Counted from the stretch's first letter, positions 18,076-28,082 are shown. The stretch is DNA of 64,000 nt from Rhodothermaceae bacterium (GCA_009841335.1 VXLY01000071.1:1-64000); one strand, 5' to 3'. Program-made: numbers and translations. The notes: generated by a model not told the origin, from the letters alone.

Positions 18076-20688
18076 TTACCAACGTCTCTTCGCTGAAACG
18101 GACCATTCAAACGGCCTTCCATACACCTGTTCAATGTACGCCGCTGCCGTGCCCCAGGCGGAGGTTCCCGTTAATAGATAGCGCTCGTCAGTCAGATTGC
18201 GGAATGCGGTCATTATCTCCCATTTGTCATCTGCTGTCGCAAAACTGATTGAAGCATTTATCAGGTGATATCCTTCCTGAAATAACTGAGGGGTATTCAC
18301 TGCGTCGTGGTATTGCGATGCCACAGATGTCCAATGGATCTTAGGGATAACGGTCAGGCTTCGAATATCAAACTTCCTTCCAATTTCAAGCGAATGATTA
18401 AAGCGTGGGGTTTTTGGCAGCCGGAAACCTGGCAAAACTGGGGTGTTGCTTTCGAGAACGTCAGTGCTCAGTTCATCGTACTCCGCATCCAGAAAGCCCA
18501 GATTAGCTACAAGATTCCACTCGTCAGCAGGTGCCCACGCTCCTTCCAATTCTACACCCTGCAGGTTGGCCGAGCCTCCATTAACCGTGATGGGGTTGAT
18601 TGACTGGCGGATAATGACCTGTACATCCTCGTATTCGCCACGGAATAGGGTCAAGTTCAGTTTGAGACGACCATCGCTTGTATTCGACTTAAGACCTATT
18701 TCATAACTGACAAGCGTTTCTGGCTCATAGTCGGTCGGAGTGGCATCGAGTGAATTAGCCTCGAAGCCGGGTGGGGGAGTCGGGACTCGAGCATCAAAGC
18801 CGCCGCTCTTAAACCCCTCAGTGAAGCTGACATAGGCCATCATGTTGTCGCTAAATTCATATGCAAGGTTAGTCATAACGGTTAGTGCATCAAAATCTCT
18901 GGTAAACTTCCTGTTAGGGAGCATACGATCTCCAGGGTTCATTGGCCCGGTAATTGGACGATAGGTTCCCTTAGCCAAGGGCCATGTGGGTTCATGGATA
19001 CTTCGTCTGCCTTGAGAAGCATCGCCCAACGCGAAGACATCCGGTGTCACGCTCTTGTGGTCTCTAGTGTAGCGTGCACCGGCTGTCAAAGAGAGCCCGC
19101 CGATCACGTTGGTTGTGGCCTGTGCAAACCCGGCAATTGAAGTGTAGCCCAGATCCCAGTTACTGTCAAAGGAGCCGGTCGGAATCACCAATGAGGTGCG
19201 CGAAAACCCTAACTCGTTGGCGAAATAAAGACCGGTTTGCCAGTACATACGATTGTTAAGGCCAATTCCGCTAAATCTTAATTCCTGGCTGAGCTGACTG
19301 GACTCCACTACGTTCTCGTTCTGCAAGATATTGGCCGGTGTATTGTCGGCATCGCGGGAAATTACCATGTCTAACCCCCTGTAGCCGGTTAGAGACAGTA
19401 ACGTAATTTGGTTGCCAATTAACCAAGAGATCCGAGCACTGGCCCCCCAAGCATCAACGTTGGCAAAAACAGGGAAAGTACCTTCCGCGACATATTCTCC
19501 GGCAAAGCTGTCGGGCCCGTAGCAGCCCTCAGCACCATTTGCACCATTTCCTGGCGGAGGAAAAGATGGCGGTCCACTTTCGGGGAAGTTGGGATTGATC
19601 CTGATTGCGGTGCAACCGGGCAACACGGCGTTGCCAAAAGTTGCAAACGCCTGCTTGTCATTCACGCCACCGTTAACGGTCGGGGCTACATTCTCTCGCC
19701 TGCGAGAATAGTCGCCGGCAGCGAAGACCTCCAAGGTATTTGATGCATGCCACACAATTGAGCTACGGGCTGCAAGTAAGTTATCGTTTCCCATATCAAG
19801 TCCATCGTGGACACGCGTTACGTATCCTTCTCGATTTCTAAGGACAAGCGTAGCATCTCCAAATAATCCATCTTTAAGTGCACCGTTTGCCGACGCGGTC
19901 AGATGGATCATACGGTCATCACCAAACTGTGCCCGGATGCTTTTTTGAGCTTCTGCATCAGGTCTTCTGGAGTGTATGGATATAGCACCACCCACAGCGT
20001 TACGCCCGAAAAGAGTCCCCTGCGGTCCCCGTAACACCTCAATACGCTCCAGATTAACAAGGTCCAGTACTGCTCCTACGGTGCGAGGCATATATATGCC
20101 ATCAACATAAATTGCAACTCCCGGATCTGTTACCGGCAGGTAGTCGCGCTGCCCTACGCCCCGAATGTAGACCTGCGCCGCAGATTTCGTTCCCGCTAGA
20201 GAGCCAGAATGATTGAAAGTAACGTTGGGTATAATCTGACCGAGGCGGTCTGTCGTTTCGATCTGCCGCGACTCTAAATTTCTACCCGAGAAAGCCGAAA
20301 CCGCTAGCGGAACATCCTGGAGTAACTCTTCCCTGTTTCTGGACATGACCACCAGATCGTCAAGCTGAAGAAGATCGGCTCTCAGTACAAAGTCCTCTGT
20401 GATCACTCCTGCCTCCACAACGATTTCGCGGGTTTGAGACACGTAGCCGACAAATCGGGCCGTCAGTTGCAGGGTTTGTCCCAAGTGAGTTGATGGAACC
20501 TCGAGGCTGTAGTTTCCCTCAAAATCCGTGGATGTACCAATCGATAGCGATTCAATCAAAATATTGGCGCTACGCAATGCTTCCCCAATTTCGTTGGAAA
20601 CGCGACCGGAAATGACCGACTGTGCAGAAACGAGGCTTGTTGGCAGAAGCAAGATCAGTAAAAGAATGCTTAGTCTGTTAATCCGCAT
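18076..20688 (-). CDS. TonB-dependent receptor with carboxypeptidase-regulatory N-domain
   Basis: An outer-membrane active-transport receptor of about 870 residues. The signal peptide MRINRLSILLLILLLPTSLVSAQ marks the start at 20688; the ORF opens 67 codons earlier in non-coding sequence. Residues ~25-110 form a carboxypeptidase-regulatory-like domain (SGRVSNEIGEALRSANILIE), then a plug with VYIRGVGQRDYLPVTDPGVA and LRGPQGTLFGRNAVGGAIS, then a 22-strand barrel ending in an aromatic terminal residue (VSAKRRW). No SusD partner is present, so it is not a typical SusCD pair. The plug sequence resembles the iron-complex/'IROMP' receptors, but the ligand may be a siderophore, vitamin or oligosaccharide. 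Confidence 0.92.
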   Translation of the reverse strand: MRINRLSILLLILLLPTSLVSAQSVISGRVSNEIGEALRSANILIESLSIGTSTDFEGNYSLEVPSTHLGQTLQLTARFVGYVSQTREIVVEAGVITEDFVLRADLLQLDDLVVMSRNREELLQDVPLAVSAFSGRNLESRQIETTDRLGQIIPNVTFNHSGSLAGTKSAAQVYIRGVGQRDYLPVTDPGVAIYVDGIYMPRTVGAVLDLVNLERIEVLRGPQGTLFGRNAVGGAISIHSRRPDAEAQKSIRAQFGDDRMIHLTASANGALKDGLFGDATLVLRNREGYVTRVHDGLDMGNDNLLAARSSIVWHASNTLEVFAAGDYSRRRENVAPTVNGGVNDKQAFATFGNAVLPGCTAIRINPNFPESGPPSFPPPGNGANGAEGCYGPDSFAGEYVAEGTFPVFANVDAWGASARISWLIGNQITLLSLTGYRGLDMVISRDADNTPANILQNENVVESSQLSQELRFSGIGLNNRMYWQTGLYFANELGFSRTSLVIPTGSFDSNWDLGYTSIAGFAQATTNVIGGLSLTAGARYTRDHKSVTPDVFALGDASQGRRSIHEPTWPLAKGTYRPITGPMNPGDRMLPNRKFTRDFDALTVMTNLAYEFSDNMMAYVSFTEGFKSGGFDARVPTPPPGFEANSLDATPTDYEPETLVSYEIGLKSNTSDGRLKLNLTLFRGEYEDVQVIIRQSINPITVNGGSANLQGVELEGAWAPADEWNLVANLGFLDAEYDELSTDVLESNTPVLPGFRLPKTPRFNHSLEIGRKFDIRSLTVIPKIHWTSVASQYHDAVNTPQLFQEGYHLINASISFATADDKWEIMTAFRNLTDERYLLTGTSAWGTAAAYIEQVYGRPFEWSVSAKRRW

Positions 20689-21365
20689 AGTATTCAGTTG
20701 ATCTGTTTTGCTAATAGGACAAATACAGGAAGTGAAAGTTCTGCACACATCCACCTTTACTTGAAAAGCAGTTTGGCAAAAGTATTCTGCTACGAATATT
20801 GTGGCTAGAGATCCCGACAGTAAATAATAAACTTGAATTGAATACCAGTTCAGATGGTGCCAAGTCAGCTCCTTATGAGGGTCATTCAACGTCCCAGGGT
20901 TACCGCATCACCGAATCTCGAAAGCTATTTGAGATGAATTATAATTAAATTTAGACTCAATCAAAATTAATCATCCATACAAATGAGGATAGACCCGGCC
21001 AAGGGTGTCAAGCAAGTTGAAATAATTTCCTGGGCTAAGTAAGAAGCCTTGCCTTACAGGGCGGGGAATACTCACCTGAGAGTGTAGGACCTGAAGTAAT
21101 TCGGCGGTGGTTGACTTCCTTGTACGGTTGAACTGGGGTGCTAGTCAGAATTGGCTTTTCTTGACGGACGAAAGCGTTCTCGAATTGCAACTCGGTTTTT
21201 TGGCTCGGGCCTCTGTAACTGGCGGCATATGGTAGCGATCAAATAAGCCTCGAAATGAGAGGTTGAAGACCCGCACTCAGAGTTGTGGTCAGTTTTTCGT
21301 TCTGGGTCGCAGCAGTGTATAGTTCTTGAGACGAGGATGTCCACTGAACCACCACAACAATAAAC
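20689..21365. other. Intergenic region between the TonB receptor and the TRAP operon
   Basis: 677 bases between divergent genes. It contains an AT-rich stretch near 20935-20980 that could hold the receptor promoter. Short ORFs on both strands have no domains. I found no clear riboswitch for either the receptor or the transporter operon. Confidence 0.4.
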
Positions 21366-21905
21366 ATGAGATTTTTCGAAAACCACATTTCCCGCATTAT
21401 GCGAGCGGAAAGGTATTGCCGGGTTCCGATTGCGGGTTTTGGGGTTGTAGGTGGTATCGCGCTCACGGTGCTCTTGGGAGTCACTGTGGCGGAGGTCTTC
21501 TGGCGCTATGTTCTGAATGATTCACTCATTTGGGCTGAGGACCTCTCGACGATGTCGCTCACAGTCGTAGTGTCAGCAGCGATTGCTTATGGTGCGGGGG
21601 AGGGGGCTCACGTTTGCATGAATTTGATCGCGCGTATTTGGGGCCGGCCAATCACCAGAGTCACGGATGTGATTGCACGCCTTCTTGGCGTTGGTGTGAC
21701 AGCAATGGCTGCGTTTGCCCTGTTTGTTCACGGTAGCTGCGGCCTTTCCTGTGGTGCTGTGACCAGCAGTGTTTCAATCCCTCACCCACCATTCTATTTT
21801 GTTTTAGGAGTATCGCTTGTTGTCTACGGATTATTGCTCGTATCCCAGGTAGCCCTTGGGCTTGCTTCATGGAACTCCGAGGATCCTAATGAGCCACCCG
21901 AATGA
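21366..21905 (+). CDS. dctQ: TRAP transporter small permease (DctQ family)
   Basis: A 179-residue inner-membrane protein with four hydrophobic helices (about residues 20-45, 55-75, 95-120, 140-165). The family pattern VFWRYVLNDSLIWAEDLS, matching the conserved R-Y-x(4)-W-x-E-E region, identifies the DctQ small permease of TRAP transporters. It forms the membrane complex with the large subunit encoded next, whose start overlaps this stop by four bases. These transporters use a Na+ gradient and a binding protein to take up organic acids such as dicarboxylates or sialic acid. The ligand here is unknown. Confidence 0.9.
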   Translation: MRFFENHISRIMRAERYCRVPIAGFGVVGGIALTVLLGVTVAEVFWRYVLNDSLIWAEDLSTMSLTVVVSAAIAYGAGEGAHVCMNLIARIWGRPITRVTDVIARLLGVGVTAMAAFALFVHGSCGLSCGAVTSSVSIPHPPFYFVLGVSLVVYGLLLVSQVALGLASWNSEDPNEPPE

Positions 21906-23209
21906 TTGACAGCATAGGCATTACTTTGGTGGCTTTCGGCGTATTGCTCGTCTTACTCTTCATTCGTATGCCTGCAGGGCTGGCGATGCTGATCGTGGGT
22001 GCTGCCGGGGTCATCCTGATTCGCCCTACTGCCGCTGTGCCAGTCGTAGCCGGAGAAATATTCGCGGTTGCTTCCCGATACCCCCTCACAATTCTTCCGC
22101 TATTCATATTAATGGGGAATCTGGCTGTTGTCTCTGGGATGAGCCAGGACATCTACCGAGCTGCCCATATATGGTTTGGACGTATTCGAGGCAGTCTTGC
22201 AGCTGCTTCAATCGTTGCATGTGCCGGGTTTTCAGCTCTTTCGGGTTCATCCTTAGCGGCGGCAATGACCATGGGGCGCGTGTCTCTCCCAGAGATGAAA
22301 CGGTACAAATACGATGATTCGTTAGCCACCGGTGCTATTGCTGCCGGGGGAACACTCGGCATACTGATTCCACCGTCCGCAGGACTTGTCATATATGGGA
22401 TTATTACCGAAGAAAGTATTGGACGTTTGTTCATGGCCGGGGTAATACCTGGAATTCTGCTCACGTTCCTCTTTGTTTTTATAGTCTGGCTTGTCGTCCG
22501 ATTGAATCCGCAAAAAGCTCCACGGGTTAGGACGTCGATTCCGTGGCGGGAGAACCTTAGGATTACTGCGAGAGCGTTTTGGGTTCTTTGCATCGTCATC
22601 GTAACTATCGGTGGTATTTATGCCGGCGTCTTTTCTGCGGTTGAGGCGGCGGGAGTAGGAGCGCTGCTTGCACTGATCGTTGCGTTGGGGCGGCGTAGAT
22701 TGAATAGGAAGACCCTGACCGAAACAGTCCTTGCAACGCTCAAAGCGAGCGGTACCGCCTTCCTCGTTTTGTTAGGCGCGTTCGTATTTAAGGTGTTCCT
22801 TGGATTTACCGGAATCGCATTCGTTGCATCTGAATGGGTCGCAGAGCAGGGATTCTCGGGTGCCCAGATAGCCGCAATTGTTTTGTTGATGTTCGTTGCA
22901 CTGGGCACTTTTCTTGATGGTTTTGCTATGCTCGTGCTGACCGTACCCTTAGTTCAGCCGATTCTTGAGTCCTTAGGAGTTGATATGATCTGGTTTGGCA
23001 TCATGATTGTCATTACCCTCGAAATGGGTTTGATATCGCCTCCGGTTGGGTTGAATATCTTTGTGGTTAAGGGCGTTGCCCCCGATGTACCAGTGCACAC
23101 GATGTTTCGCGGTATTATTCCATTTTGGCTTGCGATGGGCATAGCGTTGATCCTGATTGCACTAATGCCCAGTCTTGCGACCTTTTTGCCGAATGCCATG
23201 TACGGATGA
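21902..23209 (+). CDS. dctM: TRAP transporter large permease (DctM family)
   Basis: A 435-residue polytopic protein of the DctM/ion-transporter superfamily with about 12 membrane helices. Typical segments are LPLFILMGNLAVVSGMSQDI, the elevator-domain GTLGILIPPSAGLVIYG and the C-terminal LISPPVGLNIFVVKG. It couples substrate passage to Na+ influx. It overlaps the small permease gene by four bases (ATGATTG), so translation is coupled. An NCS2-type permease gene lies 41 bases downstream, before the binding protein, which is an unusual order for a TRAP operon. Confidence 0.93.
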   Translation: MIDSIGITLVAFGVLLVLLFIRMPAGLAMLIVGAAGVILIRPTAAVPVVAGEIFAVASRYPLTILPLFILMGNLAVVSGMSQDIYRAAHIWFGRIRGSLAAASIVACAGFSALSGSSLAAAMTMGRVSLPEMKRYKYDDSLATGAIAAGGTLGILIPPSAGLVIYGIITEESIGRLFMAGVIPGILLTFLFVFIVWLVVRLNPQKAPRVRTSIPWRENLRITARAFWVLCIVIVTIGGIYAGVFSAVEAAGVGALLALIVALGRRRLNRKTLTETVLATLKASGTAFLVLLGAFVFKVFLGFTGIAFVASEWVAEQGFSGAQIAAIVLLMFVALGTFLDGFAMLVLTVPLVQPILESLGVDMIWFGIMIVITLEMGLISPPVGLNIFVVKGVAPDVPVHTMFRGIIPFWLAMGIALILIALMPSLATFLPNAMYG

Positions 23210-23250
23210 AGGTAAGGAACGCGTCAATCTTGTCTATGTGGGGAATCTGA

Positions 23251-25023
23251 ATGAAGCACTCGCAGCCTGGATCCGGGGGGAAGCTATACTATGAACCTGA
23301 CGACCCGATTCCCAAGACACTCGCGTTGGGTCTAGGCATACAGCTGGCTGCCCTGGCCATTAACGGGGTGGTGCTGCTACCAACGATTGTGTTTCGAGCA
23401 GGAGATGCAGAGGAACTCATCTCGTGGGCGGTGTTCGCCTCGGTTTTGGCGTGTGGTATTTCCGCGATCCTGCAGAGCATGCGGGTGGGTCGGATCGGTT
23501 CGGGATATGCTTTGACACATGTGAGTTCGGCAATCTTTATTGCCGTTTGCGCGGAGGCTTTGCTACGGGGTGGAGCGGGGCTGCTCGCTACATTGGTGGT
23601 CATCACGGCCCTCGCCCAAGTGGTGCTTTCTATGCGTCTCTCGCTATTGCGTAGAATTCTCACTCCTGTCATCACGGGAACCATGATTATGCTTCTCCCC
23701 GTCACCGTGATGCCGGTTCTCTTTGATATGCTAAACGAGGTGCCAACAGGAACCCCTGCATACATGGGGCCACTGAGTGCAGGCATCACAATCTGCGTCA
23801 TCTTGATAATGGTGCTCAGGGGGCGTGGGATCTTGCGACTGTGGGCACCTGCCGCCGGTATCGTTGTCGGTTCTCTGGTTAGTGCATACTTTGGGATCTA
23901 CGATGTCGGACGCGTGGCCGACGCTGGCTGGATTGGCATCCCCTCGGAATCTCCCCCTGGATTGAACCTTCATTTTGATGCCTCCTTTTGGGCCCTACTG
24001 CCCGCTTTTCTCTTTGTGGCATTGGTCGGTTCAACCAAGTCAATTGCACTTGTGGTCTCCGCTCAGCGTGTAGCGACGCGTCGTTCCCAAGCGGTGAATT
24101 ACCGAGCGGTACAACGAGCAGTAACCGCGGAAGGGGTTGGGAATCTGTTTGCAGGCCTCGCGGGAACGATGCCCAATACACCACATGCGGGGGCCGTGGC
24201 AGCTGTCGAAATTACTGGAGTCGCAGCACGAAGGACCGCTTTTGCCGCTGGATTGGTCCTTTTGACTCTGGCCTTCTTGCCCAAGGCACTTGCTATCATC
24301 CTGGCAATTCCCGCATCGGTTGTGGCTGCTGCAATCACGGTGGTCATGGCCAGCCTGTTTGCGGTTGGATTGCGTGAAGTCGTAAGAAGTATGGACGTAA
24401 GCCCGCGTAATGGTTTAATCGCGGGCGTGTCGTTTTGGATTGGTATCGCATCTGAATTTGATTTAGTTTTTTCCGGCTACATTTCGGAGCTGGCAGGCGG
24501 ACTCTTGAGTAATGGTTTGACTACTGGAGGGCTGGCAGCATTTCTACTCACCGCGTTGACCGCAAGGCGGAAGAGTCGAATCCGAGGCAAGCTTGATATG
24601 GCTGAACTGCCGCGAATCCAAGAATTTCTTCGGAAGTTCGCAGCTAATAGAGGATTGAACTCAATATTGGAGCGAATGGAAGCTGCAACGGAAGAGGCAT
24701 TGCTTACACTTTTACAGTCAAGGGACGAATTGGACGGGTCGGACGCAACTCGCGGCGATGAGAGGCAAGAACTACGTCTGACAGCAAGCAAGAAGGATAA
24801 CCATGCCGTCCTGGAATTCAGGGTTGGCGCGGCGGGTAACGACGAACTAAACCTACAGGATCAGTTGGAGTGGATTGATGATCGCGTTGAGATTACTCAA
24901 ATAGAGCATGATGTTTCTCTACGTCTCTTGAGACACTTGGCCACCTCTGTCAGACATCAACAGTTTCATGACATGGATATATTGACACTGCATGTTTCTG
25001 CTTCATCGTCTGATAGCCCATAA
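23251..25023 (+). CDS. NCS2 (nucleobase/ascorbate family) permease with extra soluble C-terminal domain
   Basis: A 590-residue protein. Residues ~20-445 form a uracil/xanthine-type permease: TM1 LGIQLAALAINGVVLLPTIV (the usual Gln-His pair has lost its His) and the family signature region GTMPNTPHAGAVAAVEITGV, which resembles QNxGxxxxT. About 145 further residues are cytoplasmic: IQEFLRKFAANRGLNSILE, then EEALLTLL, followed by a beta-rich half. This pattern resembles RsbW/HATPase-type anti-sigma kinase folds, but without a clear nucleotide-binding DxGxG, so it may be degenerate. Its position between dctM and the binding protein gene ties it to the TRAP system. Function as transporter or sensor is unresolved. 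Confidence 0.8.
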   Translation: MKHSQPGSGGKLYYEPDDPIPKTLALGLGIQLAALAINGVVLLPTIVFRAGDAEELISWAVFASVLACGISAILQSMRVGRIGSGYALTHVSSAIFIAVCAEALLRGGAGLLATLVVITALAQVVLSMRLSLLRRILTPVITGTMIMLLPVTVMPVLFDMLNEVPTGTPAYMGPLSAGITICVILIMVLRGRGILRLWAPAAGIVVGSLVSAYFGIYDVGRVADAGWIGIPSESPPGLNLHFDASFWALLPAFLFVALVGSTKSIALVVSAQRVATRRSQAVNYRAVQRAVTAEGVGNLFAGLAGTMPNTPHAGAVAAVEITGVAARRTAFAAGLVLLTLAFLPKALAIILAIPASVVAAAITVVMASLFAVGLREVVRSMDVSPRNGLIAGVSFWIGIASEFDLVFSGYISELAGGLLSNGLTTGGLAAFLLTALTARRKSRIRGKLDMAELPRIQEFLRKFAANRGLNSILERMEAATEEALLTLLQSRDELDGSDATRGDERQELRLTASKKDNHAVLEFRVGAAGNDELNLQDQLEWIDDRVEITQIEHDVSLRLLRHLATSVRHQQFHDMDILTLHVSASSSDSP

Positions 25024-25030
25024 CGAAACT

Positions 25031-26032
25031 ATGGTAACAGGTATGAGGCACGGGTTTATTCTGGTGATTGTTCTGGTATTTGCAGTAGGATGTGGACAAC
25101 AATCTGAGACCAGAGAGTTATCACTGGCGCATTTTTTGTCGACGGGTCACGTCTTGAACGATGGCATGTTCACGCCGCTGTCACACCAACTGGAAAGGCT
25201 TTCGGAAGGAAAATTGACTGTCCGGCAGTATCCCGCCGGGGCCTTGAACTCGTCGGCACCAGCGCAGTACTCAATTCTGCTCAGCGGCGTATCCGATATT
25301 GCCCTGGTCGTCCCCGCCTATACTGCTGATCTCTTTCCAAAAACCGATCTCATCAGTTTTCCAGGCGTCTGCAAGACCGCAATTGAATGCGCTGAGGCCT
25401 TGCAGCGTGCCCGGTTGGTTCTCGAAGAGGAATACGAAGCGAAGGTTCTGGGACTTTGGTCCAATGATGCGCCAATACTCCTCACTCGGGACAAACCAGT
25501 TCGGGCGCTTGAGGACATGCATGGACTTAAGATCAGGGTCTCAACCCGGAGCGCCATCCCATTCATTGAAGCCCTCGGTGCTAGCGCCATCATGCAGTCC
25601 GGTACGGTCCTCCACCAGAGTCTGACAACAGGTGTTATTGACGGCGTGGCCGTCTCACCTTCGGGGATTGAAGCATTTCAACTTCATGAGCCGACTAATT
25701 ACTTGACGACCTGGCTTCCTTTGTCTGGACTTCCATTTGCTCTGCTAATGAATCAGGAAGTGTACGAGGCACTTTCCCTGGAAGAGCAAGGGTGGATAGA
25801 TGAGGTAGCTGACCACTCGTTCTCGATGGCCGGTGCTGAGGCCTTCGATCGCTCTGGTGCTGATGGCCTTCGGATGGCGAGGGAAGCTGGCGTCCATTTC
25901 ATTGATCTTTCAGAAGGCGAAAAGCGACGTTTCAATGAGGCAATTGCTCCGATACACGATGCCAGACTTAGTCAACGGGTAGGCAACATAACCGTTGCTG
26001 AGATTTTAGGTCTATTCAGTGCGGAACAATAG
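25031..26032 (+). CDS. dctP: TRAP transporter substrate-binding lipoprotein (DctP family)
   Basis: The extracytoplasmic solute receptor of the TRAP system, about 334 residues. The N-terminus ILVIVLVFAVGCGQQ is a lipoprotein signal, so it is membrane-anchored instead of free in the periplasm. Family features are LAHFLSTGHVLNDGMFTPLS, the conserved arginine region LEDMHGLKIRVSTRSAIPFI and TTGVIDGVAVSP. The ORF track start (24992) overlaps the NCS2 gene by 32 bases; the ATGs at 25031 and 25043 fit the signal peptide better. It is the last gene of the four-gene operon. The ligand cannot be read from the sequence. Confidence 0.9.
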   Translation: MVTGMRHGFILVIVLVFAVGCGQQSETRELSLAHFLSTGHVLNDGMFTPLSHQLERLSEGKLTVRQYPAGALNSSAPAQYSILLSGVSDIALVVPAYTADLFPKTDLISFPGVCKTAIECAEALQRARLVLEEEYEAKVLGLWSNDAPILLTRDKPVRALEDMHGLKIRVSTRSAIPFIEALGASAIMQSGTVLHQSLTTGVIDGVAVSPSGIEAFQLHEPTNYLTTWLPLSGLPFALLMNQEVYEALSLEEQGWIDEVADHSFSMAGAEAFDRSGADGLRMAREAGVHFIDLSEGEKRRFNEAIAPIHDARLSQRVGNITVAEILGLFSAEQ

Positions 26033-26199
26033 AGGGGTTTCAGCTGATGGGATTACTGTTTGTATATACGTCAGGCATATTCGCTGAAAGCCTTCACGAC
26101 TCCGCACGGATCTCAACTCCGAATCCAGAATAACTAAATTCGATTAAAAGATCTGTCGCAAAGTACTCCGCTAGTTTCCCGGCATTGCGCCGGTCCGCC

Positions 26200-26988
26200 T
26201 TACCGTTTTTTGCAGAGCACCGCATAGTGGGCATGATACCACCTCGTCCACAAGCGAGACGCGTGTTTTGGTAAATAATGCTCTGTCAGCACTTTACCGA
26301 GGTAGCGCAACAGGCCCTTTTCGCCGTAAGCAAACTGCAATGTTTCCTTGCCGAAGGACGGCGCATAGACGCGCTCATCAACAATTGTGCTTTGTATGGC
26401 CGTGAAAAGCGCAAGAAAGCTGCGGCGCGTAAAAAACTGCACATGCCCTGCCGGGTTTTTGCTGCGATCATTCAAGAGAGCCTTAACTCGTCCGAAAAAC
26501 AGATCTTCCAGGGGTACTTCCGCCACCAGATAATCAAATTGGAACTGTCGACCGATGGCTTGCAAAAACAACACAGGGTCCTCAAGATGCTCAATGATGT
26601 GGCTACAGATAACAACATCAAATGAGTCTTCGTCAAATGCATTGGCGGTTTCCATCACGTCAGCTACCGCGCATTGGATATTTGGGAAAGCGGTCTTCAG
26701 ATAGGTTATCGCCGTTGCTGAATAATCAATCCCATAGTAGCGCTGGGCTAGTCCTCTTCGTTGCAATTCTCCGATGACGGCGCCCGTACCACAACCAAGT
26801 TCCAAAACAGACTCTGGCTTTATCCTATTCCGGCGGAGAAGTTGTTCTACAGAGTCCGCTTTTTGCCCGGCACCTCTGCGCAACCATTCCGCTTGCCGCT
26901 CTAAGGCATCTAGATAGGTGGTTTCGCTGTGATCTCTACCACTTTTCCCAGAGTCCAGCGCAATTGGTTTCTCAACATTCATAGTCAC
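26200..26988 (-). CDS. Class I SAM-dependent methyltransferase
   Basis: A 262-residue cytosolic enzyme with the SAM-binding motif VLELGCGTGAVIGELQRRG, the acidic loop YYGIDYSATA and the post-motif FDVVICSHIIEHLEDPVLFL. This is the general Methyltransf_11/UbiE-like fold; the substrate is not recognisable. Its start is two bases from the aroB stop, so the two genes are co-transcribed. No functional link to shikimate synthesis is known to me, so co-transcription may be incidental. Confidence 0.82.
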   Translation of the reverse strand: MTMNVEKPIALDSGKSGRDHSETTYLDALERQAEWLRRGAGQKADSVEQLLRRNRIKPESVLELGCGTGAVIGELQRRGLAQRYYGIDYSATAITYLKTAFPNIQCAVADVMETANAFDEDSFDVVICSHIIEHLEDPVLFLQAIGRQFQFDYLVAEVPLEDLFFGRVKALLNDRSKNPAGHVQFFTRRSFLALFTAIQSTIVDERVYAPSFGKETLQFAYGEKGLLRYLGKVLTEHYLPKHASRLWTRWYHAHYAVLCKKR

Positions 26989-26990
26989 AT

Positions 26991-28082
26991 CTAGGCATTC
27001 CGGGCACTGTCCCAGCCCGCTGATATCTGCTCTTCGGTGACCTTGTCCGTTACGTATGCACTGCCAATTCCACGTAACAGCACCAAACGCAAGCGCCCTG
27101 CCTGCACCTTCTTGTCAAAGTACATGGTTTGGGTAAGTTTAGTTGGGTCTAGATCCTTGATTGAGTTTCTCACAGGGAGCCGTTTCAAGAGGGAATCTAT
27201 GGTGGTGTATGGAAGGTCTGGGTTGAGGAGGACGGATACCTTTAACGCAGCGCGCATTCCCACTGCTACGGCCTCTCCATGTGTGAATTGGCCGTATCCT
27301 GCAATACGCTCAATTGCGTGACCAAAAGTGTGTCCGAAATTCAGGATCGCCCGTAGCGAGGATTCGCGTTCATCCTCGCTGACGATCCTGGCCTTTATGG
27401 CTGCAGCCTTTATGACCATATGTCGAACTGTATTCTTATCCCGGCGAAGGATACGATCCCAGTTGGTGGATAGCTCGTGTGCGAATTCTGCGTCTGCAAT
27501 CAGGCCGTGTTTGACTACTTCGGCGAGCCCGCTGGTCCACTCAAGTTCGGGAAGACTCTGTAGAGCGTCCAGGTCTGTGCAAACCAGTTTGGGCTGGTAA
27601 AAGGCGCCGATCAGATTCTTACCCACGGAATGATTGATTCCGGTCTTTCCCCCGATTGAACTATCGACTTGGGCAATTAGCGACGTAGGCAGGTGCACGA
27701 GCGGTAGGCCACGAAGCAGGGTTGCAGCTGCATAACCGGCCAGATCACCGATGACGCCTCCCCCCAGTGCAAGGACGGGGGTCTGTCGATCAATACCTGC
27801 CCCCAGAGCATGATCATAGATCTGCTGAAGCAGTTCGGGTGCCTTGGACCTTTCACCAGCAGGCAGAATGAGTCCCGGAAGAGGGCTCCATCCGGCCTTT
27901 AGAAGGTAGCCTCTGAGTTTTTCCAGATAGAGACCTGCCACATTGGTATCGGTTACAATGAGGCAGGGACCTTTGCGTAGCTCGGCAGCAGCAAGTAGTC
28001 GAGGGACTGCCCGAAATGGAGCAAATTGGATGGCATAGGACCGTCCACCGTTCAGGTTGATGTGCACAGCATCCTGGGCCAT
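26991..28082 (-). CDS. aroB: 3-dehydroquinate synthase
   Basis: The second step of the shikimate pathway: converts DAHP to 3-dehydroquinate using NAD and a divalent metal. About 363 residues, the normal length. Diagnostic segments are LALGGGVIGDLAGYAAATLL (NAD site), LPTSLIAQVDSSIGGKTGIN and the metal-binding histidines in LNFGHTFGHAIE. The ORF opens at 28097, but the ATG at 28082 (MAQDAVHINL) is a simpler start. It follows degP on the same strand across a strong hairpin and is followed directly by a methyltransferase gene. Confidence 0.95.
   Translation of the reverse strand: MAQDAVHINLNGGRSYAIQFAPFRAVPRLLAAAELRKGPCLIVTDTNVAGLYLEKLRGYLLKAGWSPLPGLILPAGERSKAPELLQQIYDHALGAGIDRQTPVLALGGGVIGDLAGYAAATLLRGLPLVHLPTSLIAQVDSSIGGKTGINHSVGKNLIGAFYQPKLVCTDLDALQSLPELEWTSGLAEVVKHGLIADAEFAHELSTNWDRILRRDKNTVRHMVIKAAAIKARIVSEDERESSLRAILNFGHTFGHAIERIAGYGQFTHGEAVAVGMRAALKVSVLLNPDLPYTTIDSLLKRLPVRNSIKDLDPTKLTQTMYFDKKVQAGRLRLVLLRGIGSAYVTDKVTEEQISAGWDSARNA

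Noticed and set aside
20689-21365. Possible riboswitch upstream of the TRAP operon
   Set aside because: No conserved core (purine, guanidine or others) was recognised.
23988-24377. 129-codon plus-strand ORF inside the NCS2 permease
   Set aside because: Alternative frame of a conserved membrane protein gene.
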